Assembly (NCBI GenBank): GCA_009886115.1
Contig: VFJJ01000080.1
Location: 1-40,507 of the forward strand
Direction of reading: 5' to 3'
Origin: Actinomycetota bacterium
GTDB lineage: Bacteria; Actinomycetota; Acidimicrobiia; IMCC26256; VFJJ01
DNA: 40,507 bases
The notes beneath the pieces were generated by a model. It saw nothing but the letters and a program-made list of their open reading frames with translations. It did no database searches and was not told where the DNA came from. Both the position numbers and the translations under genes were made by a program. Of this stretch, positions 32,498 through 39,614 are shown one piece after another (positions within the stretch are counted from its first letter, which is position 1; each line of letters opens with the position of its first letter).

Positions 32498-33094
32498 TCA
32501 ACCGCTGCCGCCGCCGCCAAGACCGTATTCGGCGGCGACCGCTTCGACGTCGATCATGTGGCCGTCGAGCATGCGTATCGGTGGGCCGTCGGCACTATCG
32601 GCCGGGTCGAAGAGCCAGGCGACCACGGCCGCCACGGTTGCGACACCAGCCGCCCCCGGCTCGACGAACACGACGTGCACCCCGCTCGGAGCGAGCTCGT
32701 CGACGAGAAACCGCAACAGGCGCGCTCGGGCCGGCGCAGCCAGGGTGACGGGCGCAGGCGAGCTCGCCGCCTCGGCCAGGCCCACGAGCACGAACGCCGC
32801 GTCGGGCCCCTGCAAGGGTTGGGTCCGGGCGATCTGCAGCGGCCCGGCGACGTTGCGCGCCAGCGCATCCTCCACGGTCGCCGCCGGTCGGGGGCATTCC
32901 ACCACCACATTCACCACATTCGCCGCCGGACCGACGGCCTGAGCCCCCGGCGCTGCCGCATCGAGCGTCTCGTCGACGACGTGGAAACCCAAGCGCCGCA
33001 TGTGCTTCGAGCATGCACGGGTCAACGGGTCGTCGCCGGCGCTCCCCGCGATGAGCGCGCGTGGGGGAACCGGGCTCGGCTGTGCTCCCGTCAT
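32498..33094 (-). CDS. SDR-like protein lacking the catalytic motif
   Basis: From ATG 33094 (MTGAQPSPVPPRALIAGSAG) the protein is 198 residues, about 50 shorter than a true SDR. SDR-like traces remain: NVAGPLQIARTQPL where VNLxG would be, AAFVLVGLAEAAS for the serine strand, and RARLLRFLVDELAPSGVHVVFVEPG matching the helix and PG strand after the active site. There is no YxxxK; the position holds Thr/Ala. The glycine-rich motif is reduced to AGSAGDD. It may be a pseudoenzyme or a decaying gene, but the frame is intact and codon bias looks normal. It precedes the Rieske gene. Confidence 0.6.
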   Translation of the reverse strand: MTGAQPSPVPPRALIAGSAGDDPLTRACSKHMRRLGFHVVDETLDAAAPGAQAVGPAANVVNVVVECPRPAATVEDALARNVAGPLQIARTQPLQGPDAAFVLVGLAEAASSPAPVTLAAPARARLLRFLVDELAPSGVHVVFVEPGAAGVATVAAVVAWLFDPADSADGPPIRMLDGHMIDVEAVAAEYGLGGGGSG

Positions 33095-33290
33095 GACGCT
33101 CGATCGATGTCGACTCGCTTCACCCGCGCACCTGCGCCACGCACCCGATCTCGAAGCGTCAGGACATCCCGGCACCCTACTCACGAACACCCCGCCCGCA
33201 GCCGCGCCGGCTGCGCTCGTTGCCGTCGGAGGGGGCTGGGCGTAGCGTCCCGACCATCGCTCGTCAGTCAGGGACCGGCTGGAGGCTGCC

Positions 33291-34463
33291 ATGGCTCGCT
33301 ACTACCACGTCATCTCCGGCGACGGCCACGTCGAGACCCCTCCCGAGAGCTGGGCGAAGTACGTCCCCGAGAAGTGGCGGGAGCGAGCGCCCCGGCTGAT
33401 CAGGCTCCCCGATGGCGGCGAGGGGTGGATCGTCGAGGGCCAACCGATGCTGCACAACGGCCAGAACATCACCGGTGGACGACCGGTGCGGTTCCGCAAC
33501 GACAGCTACTACAACCCCGACGGCTCTCCCGCTCCCGGCGCCGGATCCGGGACCCAACGCCTCCGGGAGCAGGACCTCGACGGGATCGACGCCGAGGTGC
33601 TGTTCCCGCCCGTCTTCGCCAGTCGCTTCCTCGAGGGAATCAACGACAGGGACGTGTACCTGTCGATGATCCAGGCGTACAACACGTTCCTGGCCGACGA
33701 CCTCTGCTCGGTCGCTCCCGACCGACTCATCGGCAACGCCATCATGCCCGTCTGCGGCCTCGAGGAGGCTGTGGCCGAGCTGGAACGGGTCTCCCGCATG
33801 GGTATCCGGTCGGTGAGCTTCTACCAGTTCCCCAACGGGACCGGCGCCCCCATGCCCGAGGACGACCGGTTCTGGGAGAAGGCCCTCGAGCTCGGTGTGC
33901 GTCTCAGCCCGCACTTCGGTTTCGGGTTCCTCCGCTCCGACCCCGGTCTTCCCGGTGCCGGGACCGGCCATCAGCCCGTTGCCGCAGCGCTGTGCCAGCG
34001 CGCGGGTGCCCATGCCCCGATCTACTGCATGGCTCAGGTGATCACCTCGGGCGTGCTCGACCGCTTCCCGACGCTGGAGATGTACTTCGCCGAGACGAAC
34101 ATCCACTGGCTCCCCGGATCGATGTACATGCTCGACGACAGCTACGCGCTGTTCAAGGAGTGGTTCCGGCTCGACTGGGAGATGTCGCCGAGCGAGTACT
34201 GCCTGAAGCACTTCCACTGGGGCATCATCCGCGATCCGGTCGGTCTCGCCATGGGTCCCGAACGCATCCCGTTCGACAGGGTGATGTGGGGCACCGACTT
34301 CCCCCACTCCGTGGGATCGTTCCCGGAGTCGCGCCGGCACCTCGACGAGGGCTTCGCGCCGCTCACCGAGGAGATCCGCCGCAGGGTGGTGCTGGAGAAC
34401 CCGGCCCGCTACTTCGGTCTCGATCTCGCGGCGCCCATCACCGAGACGCCGACATCGGGCTGA
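33291..34463 (+). CDS. Amidohydrolase-2 family metal-dependent hydrolase
   Basis: The 390-residue protein begins at ATG 33291 with GGAGG eight bases upstream. It has VISGDGHVETP near residues 8-18 (first metal site), DLDGIDAEVLFPP, a histidine in LSPHFGFGF, YFAETNIHWLPG and the catalytic aspartate in VMWGTDFPHSVGSFPES. It is related to the protein at 12548 but shorter and clearly diverged. Members hydrolyse or decarboxylate ring-fission and CoA-pathway intermediates; the substrate is not identifiable. It is divergent from the Rieske/SDR-like pair across about 195 bases in which I see no clear promoter. Confidence 0.88.
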   Translation: MARYYHVISGDGHVETPPESWAKYVPEKWRERAPRLIRLPDGGEGWIVEGQPMLHNGQNITGGRPVRFRNDSYYNPDGSPAPGAGSGTQRLREQDLDGIDAEVLFPPVFASRFLEGINDRDVYLSMIQAYNTFLADDLCSVAPDRLIGNAIMPVCGLEEAVAELERVSRMGIRSVSFYQFPNGTGAPMPEDDRFWEKALELGVRLSPHFGFGFLRSDPGLPGAGTGHQPVAAALCQRAGAHAPIYCMAQVITSGVLDRFPTLEMYFAETNIHWLPGSMYMLDDSYALFKEWFRLDWEMSPSEYCLKHFHWGIIRDPVGLAMGPERIPFDRVMWGTDFPHSVGSFPESRRHLDEGFAPLTEEIRRRVVLENPARYFGLDLAAPITETPTSG

Positions 34464-34481
34464 CCGCGGGGACCCCTCCCC

Positions 34482-34528
34482 TTCTTTGTGTCTCACACCG
34501 CGTGTGGCGCGGCGCTGGACACAAAGAA
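34482..34528. repeat. Palindromic element, copy 2 (TTCTTTG / CAAAGAA type)
   Basis: TTCTTTGTGTC (34482-34492) and GACACAAAGAA (34518-34528) are perfect 11-base inverted arms with a 25-base spacer containing a smaller CACAC/GTGTG hairpin. It lies between convergent genes, so it could act as a terminator here, but copy 1 lies between divergent genes. Confidence 0.8.
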
Positions 34529-34535
34529 CGCGGAT

Positions 34536-34913
34536 TCAGCGCAGGCCCACCAGGTCGACGACGAAGATCAGGGTCTCGCCGCCCTTGATCACGCCGCCCG
34601 CACCGCGGCTGCCATACCCCAGGGCCGGCGGGATCGTGAGCTGGCGGCGCCCACCGATCTTCATGCCCTGCACGCCCTGATCCCAACCGACGATCACCTG
34701 CCCGGCTCCGAGCTTGAACTTGAAGGTCTCGTTGCGGTTCCAGGAGGCGTCGAACTCCTGGCCCGTCGACCAGGCCACCCCGAGGTAATGGACCTCGGCG
34801 ATCTTGCCCTTGACGGCTTCTTCGCCATCACCGACGACGAGGTCGTCGGCAACGAGCTGGCCCGGCGCTTCGCCTGCGGGCACGGTGACGATGGGTCGGC
34901 TGATCTCGGTCAT
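34536..34913 (-). CDS. FKBP-type peptidyl-prolyl cis-trans isomerase
   Basis: From ATG 34913 (MTEISRPIVTVPAGEAP) the protein is 125 residues, a single FKBP domain without signal peptide, so cytoplasmic. Core motifs are VHYLGVAWSTGQEFDASW, VIVGWDQGVQGMKIGGRRQLTIPPALGYG and GETLIFVVDLVGL, matching active-site residues of FKBP12 (Asp in FDASW, Trp/Ile in VGWDQG). It helps folding by isomerising prolyl bonds. The gene ends eight bases from the palindromic element and lies 79 bases downstream of the J-domain gene, another folding-related gene on the same strand. Confidence 0.94.
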   Translation of the reverse strand: MTEISRPIVTVPAGEAPGQLVADDLVVGDGEEAVKGKIAEVHYLGVAWSTGQEFDASWNRNETFKFKLGAGQVIVGWDQGVQGMKIGGRRQLTIPPALGYGSRGAGGVIKGGETLIFVVDLVGLR

Positions 34914-34992
34914 GGCGGTCACCGTAGTCGCAGGCCTCGCGAGTCCCGGGGCCCGAGCCTCTCGGACGAGCCTCCCGCGGGGTTGCCGTTGG

Positions 34993-35490
34993 TCAGTGGG
35001 CCAGGGCGGCGGCCAGCAGCGACGAGAAGGCTCCTCGATCCGCATCGAACCGTGTCGGCTGCGCTGCATGCGCCGGCGGCGACATCCGCCACGATGCCGA
35101 GCCGCGCGACGTTGTCGCCCGACGAGCCGGCGCACAGGCCGTCAGATCGAGATCGATCGTCGTGCGGTAGCGACGCATCACGGTCGCGGTTCGCTCGTCG
35201 AACGGGCGCCCGGCACCCATCGGCGCCTCGTGCGCCTCGTGCGCCTCGTCACCCGGGCGCGCACCAGCCGCAGTCTGGGCACGGTCAGCCTCAACCTCGG
35301 CCTCGGGAGCACCCGGGAGGAGCGCGACGTAAGCGCGACGCACGGCGTCGAACGCGCGCCGGTCGCCACCGCGATCGGGGTGGGTCTGCTTGGCCAGCCG
35401 GCGGAACGCCTGCCGGAGCTCGTCTCGCGTCGCTCCCGGCGCGATGTCGAGCACCGCGTACGGGTCGCCGACGGCGCAACCCTCTGCCAT
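34993..35490 (-). CDS. J-domain (DnaJ-like) protein
   Basis: The 165-residue protein starts with a J domain (DPYAVLDIAPGATRDELRQAFRRLAKQTHPDRGG, residues 9-42) including the HPD tripeptide at 37-39 that stimulates Hsp70 ATPase. The rest is low-complexity, with a DEAHEAHEA stretch coded by 9-base tandem repeats (near 35219-35250) and a basic Ala/Arg-rich region, then a C-terminal AFSSLLAAALAH helix. It lacks the G/F, zinc-finger and C-terminal domains of DnaJ, so it is a type III co-chaperone with unknown client. ATG 35490 gives the normal J-domain spacing. Confidence 0.85.
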   Translation of the reverse strand: MAEGCAVGDPYAVLDIAPGATRDELRQAFRRLAKQTHPDRGGDRRAFDAVRRAYVALLPGAPEAEVEADRAQTAAGARPGDEAHEAHEAPMGAGRPFDERTATVMRRYRTTIDLDLTACAPARRATTSRGSASWRMSPPAHAAQPTRFDADRGAFSSLLAAALAH

Positions 35491-35512
35491 TGCACGTCCT
35501 GTGCTTGTGTGA

Positions 35513-35552
35513 CCCTCCCGATCCCTGGGAGGGCGAGCCGTTCCTTCGGCTC
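35513..35552 (-). terminator. Two adjacent hairpins between DUF1501 and J-domain genes
   Basis: CCCTCCC (35513-35519) pairs with GGGAGGG (35527-35533), and GAGCCG (35535-35540) pairs with CGGCTC (35547-35552), both perfect. They follow the DUF1501 gene in its direction of reading and precede the J-domain start. No T-run is present. Confidence 0.5.
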
Positions 35553-35605
35553 AGTGGTTCTGTCGGCCGGGACGGCCAGCGGTCAAGGAGCGCCGACCCG
35601 ATGCG

Positions 35606-37711
35606 TCATCCCGCGATGCCGACGATCGTGTCGTTGACGACGAACTCGGACGCCGAGCCTTCGAACGACGCCGCGCCGAAGGCGAAGATCCCGCCGTCCT
35701 CGGCAACCAGCCAGTACCCGCCGCGCGGGCATGCCAGCATTCCGGCGATGGGGGAGTTGAGCACCATCGAGCCCGTCGATCCGGCGAACGCCGCGTCGCC
35801 GAACGCGAAGATCCCGCCGTCCCGGGCAACCAGCCAGTAACCGTTGCCGCTGGCCGAGGCGGCCATCCCCACGATGGGCTGATTCAGCTTCATCGCCCCC
35901 GTCGAACCGAAGAACCCCGCGCCCGGACCGTACGAGAAGATCCCGCCGTCTCGGGCCACGAACCAGTATCCCGGCTTGGTGGCCGTGCTGGTCATGCCGA
36001 CCACCGGCTGGTTCAGGCGGAGATTGCCCGTGGAGCCGTAGAAGATCGCGTCACCGAACGAGAACACGCCACCGTCGCGGCCGAGCAGCCAGTATCCCTG
36101 CCCGCTCGGTGTGCCGGAGATGCCCACGATGGGTGAGGCCAGCGCGGCGCCGTTCATCGACCCGAAGAACCCCGCGTTGCCGAACGCGTACACCGACCCG
36201 CTGGCATCGCAGACCCAGTAGCCCTGTTTCGACGGGGTGGCTGCCATCCCGACGACCGGCGCCGATGGGGCCGACACCGCTCCCTTGAACGGCGCATTGC
36301 CGAAGGCGTACACCGCACCCGATCGGGCGACGATCCAGTAGCCGTCGATCCGGGGGAAGGTCACGCTGGCTCCGCCGGTGAACAGATCGAAGCTCGAGTA
36401 TGCCGCGCCGAGCACCTGTCCCGAGTCGGCGCCGAGCCACCGGTCGAGCATGGTGGCGTAGACCGATCGGAAGTCGACCGAGGCCGCCAGATTGCCGTTC
36501 CGGTCGGGACCGGCGAGGTTCGGCTCCTGGCCGTGCAAGCCGCCTCGAACCTTCTCGCCGATGACGAAGGCACAGCTCGCGGTGCCGTGGTCGGTGCCGG
36601 CCGAGTCGTTGCGCTTGAGCCTCCGACCGAACTCCGAGAAGGTCATGATCGTGACTCGACCGGTGTTGAGCGGCACGAGGTTGGCGTAGAACGCGTCGAC
36701 CGCGTTGTCGAAGTTGGCGAGCAGCGCTGCGTGGTCGGTGAGCTGGTTCGAGTGGTTGTCGAAGCCCCCGATCTCGACGCTGAGCACCCTGATCCCCAAG
36801 TTGGCGTTGATCAACCGGGCCGCCAGGGTCATCTGGGCAATCAGGTTCCCCCCGGGCAACGCCGGGGAATACAGCGGTGCGACCCGCTCAGCCTGGGCCA
36901 TGGCGACCCGGCCCGAGACCGCCCAGGTGTCAGCCCACCCGCCGAGCTGGGTGGTCGCCCCCCCGAAGGAGGTGACCGCGTCGAACATCCGAGCGTCCGA
37001 CGCATTGCGGCGATTCACACCGAAGAGGCTGCTGCCCTTGGTGGGCAACGCAGTCGCCCTGGTCGTACGGCCCGACATGTGCAACGGGACGTTGCCGCCG
37101 ATCGCGACAGCATTGAAGTTGTCGGACGCCGCACCGAGGCCGTCGAGGAAGCGCCCGATCCAGCCCGAGTTCGACGGGGGCACGCCGGCCGGGAGGCCCC
37201 GCATCCACAGCGCCATCGACGAGAAGTGGCTCAGGTCGGGGTTGTTGTAGCCGACCCCCCTGATCACCGCGACCTGGCCCCGGTCGTAGCGGGCCTTGAG
37301 CTTGGGCATCGCCGGATGCAACCCGTAGCCCGAGCCGATGTCGAGGACGTTGGCCGCGGGGATGGCCAACGGACCCCGATTCGTGAGGTAGCTGCTGTTT
37401 CCGTAGGGGATCACGGTGTTCAGACCGTCGTTGCCGCCGCTCATCATCACCAGTACCAGCACGGCCTGGGTCGTGCCAGCCACCGAGACGCTCTCACTGG
37501 CGCCGTCGGTCTCGGCGCCGTACGCCGTTCCGGTGACACCCAGGGCTCGTCCGACGCCCGAGGGCAGGCCCAGCGAGACCGCCGACACGCCGGCTCCGGC
37601 CGCCGACGACATCAGGAACTTGCGTCGCGACCATTCGTGCGGGCTGTCATCGGCAGGGAACGAGAGAGCGGCAAGGATCTGCTCCGTCGACACATCGTCG
37701 AGATTCGACAT
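35606..37711 (-). CDS. Tat-exported DUF1501 protein fused to six GYW repeats
   Basis: From ATG 37711 the protein is 701 residues. A Tat signal (SRRKFLMSSAAGAGVSAVSLGLP, twin Arg at 29-30) shows export in folded form. The DUF1501 domain follows, with VLVMMSGGNDGLNTVIPY, SHFSSMALWMRG, GGFDNHSNQLTDHAALL, MTFSEFGRRLKRNDSAGTDHG and AFVIGEKVRGGLHG. This domain is alkaline-phosphatase-like (sulfatase/phosphatase superfamily). From about residue 455 six repeats of about 41 residues run to the end (GYWLVARDGGIFAFGDA...FAGSTGSMVLNSPIAGM), probably a beta-propeller. DUF1501 proteins usually lack such a tail. The partner DUF1800 gene lies 11 bases upstream. Confidence 0.88.
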   Translation of the reverse strand: MSNLDDVSTEQILAALSFPADDSPHEWSRRKFLMSSAAGAGVSAVSLGLPSGVGRALGVTGTAYGAETDGASESVSVAGTTQAVLVLVMMSGGNDGLNTVIPYGNSSYLTNRGPLAIPAANVLDIGSGYGLHPAMPKLKARYDRGQVAVIRGVGYNNPDLSHFSSMALWMRGLPAGVPPSNSGWIGRFLDGLGAASDNFNAVAIGGNVPLHMSGRTTRATALPTKGSSLFGVNRRNASDARMFDAVTSFGGATTQLGGWADTWAVSGRVAMAQAERVAPLYSPALPGGNLIAQMTLAARLINANLGIRVLSVEIGGFDNHSNQLTDHAALLANFDNAVDAFYANLVPLNTGRVTIMTFSEFGRRLKRNDSAGTDHGTASCAFVIGEKVRGGLHGQEPNLAGPDRNGNLAASVDFRSVYATMLDRWLGADSGQVLGAAYSSFDLFTGGASVTFPRIDGYWIVARSGAVYAFGNAPFKGAVSAPSAPVVGMAATPSKQGYWVCDASGSVYAFGNAGFFGSMNGAALASPIVGISGTPSGQGYWLLGRDGGVFSFGDAIFYGSTGNLRLNQPVVGMTSTATKPGYWFVARDGGIFSYGPGAGFFGSTGAMKLNQPIVGMAASASGNGYWLVARDGGIFAFGDAAFAGSTGSMVLNSPIAGMLACPRGGYWLVAEDGGIFAFGAASFEGSASEFVVNDTIVGIAG

Positions 37712-37722
37712 GGCAGGCTCCC

Positions 37723-39015
37723 TCACGCGCGGTTGAAGTCAGGGCTCATGAGCATGAGCGTGATCAGGTTGGCTTGCTCGGCATTGCCGCGGGCCGAACG
37801 TTCGGCGGTGAGCCACGATTCCATGGCGGCCCTGGTTGCCGGTGACGGCGTTCCGAGACCGAACTGGTCGAAGCCCGCCTGGATCGCAGCCGGCACGCTC
37901 ATGCTCTTCACGCCCGACAACAGACCGGCGGCGACGGCCTTCGAGGTGAGGTTCTTCGCGAAGCTGGCTCGAGCCCACCACGACGCCGACGAGATCCAGA
38001 CGCTGTTCTGCTTCCAGCCCTCGACCGTCGGGGGATAGAAGGGCAACATGCCCATGTCGTCGAGATAGCTCTCGGGCTTGGCGACCGCTGCGGTCACGTT
38101 GGTGTGGCGGAGTGCGGCGACGACGAACTCGATGGGGCTGCGCACCAGCCCCTCCTGGGCTCGGGGCGAATAGAAGTTGGGGTGCAGGAAGATCGCCCGC
38201 AGCAGGTCGCGGATCCCGAGATCACCCTGGGTGAACGCCGCCTGCAGCACGTCGAGCACTTCGGGCTCGGGATTGGGATACGCGAAGAACGACCACATCT
38301 GCTTGGCGATGTAACGGGCCGCGATGGGCCGTTTCACGCCGGCGAGGATCTCGTCGATCGTCTGGGGCCCGTCCCAGTTCTGGTTCTTGCCGAAGATCGT
38401 CTTCAGGTAGACATCGTGGCGGGACAAGGTGAAGAGATAGCTCGTCTTGGCCGAGTCGAGGCCGTGCCCCGTCCACGCCCGTGCGCATTCGACGACGTCG
38501 TCCTGGGAGTACTCGTTGACCCCAAGGGTGAACAGCTCCATCAACTCCCGGGCGAAGTTCTCCTGGACGAGCCCCACCTTGTTCGTGTAGTTGTCGAGGT
38601 ACAGCATCATCGCTGGATCGAGGGCGACGGCGTGGGTCAGGGTCCGGAAGCTGGCCTGGGCCATGCTCCGAAAGATCTGATTCTGGTTGTACATCAAGAC
38701 GATGTTCTCAACCTTGTCCTGCGCCGAGCAGAAGTGCCCATGCCAGAACCAGGTCAGCTTCTCCTGCAATGGACACGGCGACGTGCGCATCCGGTCGATC
38801 CACCACTGCGTGAGCGACGTCCACCGGGTGCCCTGACCCTTGGTGGTGTCGTGCAGATCGGCCGGCGGTGTGATCGCCGGGGCAGCCGAGAAGTCGAGCA
38901 GATGGTCGACCGCCGCTGGCAGGTCGAGGGCCATCAGGTTGCCCACCTCGTCGGGAAGGCCACCGAAACCGGCGCGACGCAACAGATGGGCCGCGTCCTG
39001 GTAGGTGATTGCCAC
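37723..39015 (-). CDS. DUF1800 domain-containing protein
   Basis: From GTG 39015 (VAITYQDAAHLLRRAGFGG) the protein is 430 residues. It matches DUF1800 throughout: the N-terminal HLLRRAGFG, WWIDRMRTSPCPLQEKLTWFWHGHF, YLDNYTNKVGLVQENFARELMELFTLGVNEYSQDDV near the centre, RALTG-like ARAWTGHGL and FYPPTVEGWKQNSVWI. No signal peptide is seen. DUF1800 and DUF1501 are co-encoded in many bacteria and thought to act together in extracellular or envelope processes, though the reaction is unknown. It is the first gene of the pair. A longer ATG start at 39123 would add an Arg-rich extension and is disfavoured. Confidence 0.88.
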   Translation of the reverse strand: MAITYQDAAHLLRRAGFGGLPDEVGNLMALDLPAAVDHLLDFSAAPAITPPADLHDTTKGQGTRWTSLTQWWIDRMRTSPCPLQEKLTWFWHGHFCSAQDKVENIVLMYNQNQIFRSMAQASFRTLTHAVALDPAMMLYLDNYTNKVGLVQENFARELMELFTLGVNEYSQDDVVECARAWTGHGLDSAKTSYLFTLSRHDVYLKTIFGKNQNWDGPQTIDEILAGVKRPIAARYIAKQMWSFFAYPNPEPEVLDVLQAAFTQGDLGIRDLLRAIFLHPNFYSPRAQEGLVRSPIEFVVAALRHTNVTAAVAKPESYLDDMGMLPFYPPTVEGWKQNSVWISSASWWARASFAKNLTSKAVAAGLLSGVKSMSVPAAIQAGFDQFGLGTPSPATRAAMESWLTAERSARGNAEQANLITLMLMSPDFNRA

Positions 39016-39191
39016 GTGAACCCCCGGGTTCTCGTCGTGTACTGCCCGCGCCAGGGGAATCGGTCGACCACGCCGTCGCCTTGATCGGCGGCCCTGCGAT
39101 TGGGCCGGTCCGCCCGCCGACATCCCAAATGCCGGAGCACGCGGCCACCGGGTGCCGTCGCGCCGACACCGCCCCGTACCATCGGAGCCAC

Positions 39192-39605
39192 ATGACCGAC
39201 CTCGAACCTCGCTCGACCCCCAACCCCGACGCCGTTCGATTCCCGCTGCCCTTTCGGCTCGCGGCCGGGTTCAACATCAGAGGTGCCGAGGCGGCGACCG
39301 CCGAGCCGTTCGCCGCTGCCGTCTTCGCTGCCGGTGGCGTGGCCGCGGTCTTCGCGGTGAACGATTTCGTGACGGTCACCCGGGTGCCGGGCGCCGACTG
39401 GACCCCGATCGTGGCTGCCGTTCGAGCCGCGAGCTCGCTGTTGCACGCTGTGCCGGTCGAGGAGTGTGTCGATGACCCGGAGCTCGAGACCGCACGCGAG
39501 CTCCTCCGAGCCGCGCTGTCGGCGCCGGTCGCGCCATCCGACGTCGAGCCCGTCGAGATCGCCATCGGCAGCCTCAGGCGACGACCCCGTCGAAGCGACG
39601 GGTGA
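39192..39605 (+). CDS. NifU N-terminal (Nfu_N) domain protein
   Basis: The 137-residue protein starts at ATG 39192 and carries RSTPNPDAVRFPLPFRLAAGF and PFAAAVFAAGGVAAVFAVNDFVTVTRVPGADWTPIVAAV, the core of the Nfu/NifU N-terminal domain family (PF08712 type). The C-terminal CxxC iron-sulfur scaffold domain of Nfu is absent, so it cannot itself hold a cluster in the usual way. It may assist Fe-S handling or act in an unrelated role, as similar stand-alone domains do in actinobacteria. It is divergent from the DUF1800 gene and convergent, nine bases apart, with the repeat protein. Confidence 0.82.
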   Translation: MTDLEPRSTPNPDAVRFPLPFRLAAGFNIRGAEAATAEPFAAAVFAAGGVAAVFAVNDFVTVTRVPGADWTPIVAAVRAASSLLHAVPVEECVDDPELETARELLRAALSAPVAPSDVEPVEIAIGSLRRRPRRSDG

Positions 39606-39614
39606 CGTGATCGC

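Noticed and set aside
33095-33290. Inverted repeat TGACGCT / AGCGTCA (33094-33100, 33155-33161) as an operator
   Set aside because: Only seven bases with a 54-base gap; expected by chance in a stretch this long.
32318-34588. Long plus-strand frame of 756 codons spanning the Rieske, SDR-like and amidohydrolase genes
   Set aside because: It crosses three genes in two orientations and is Arg/Pro-rich with no recognisable domain.
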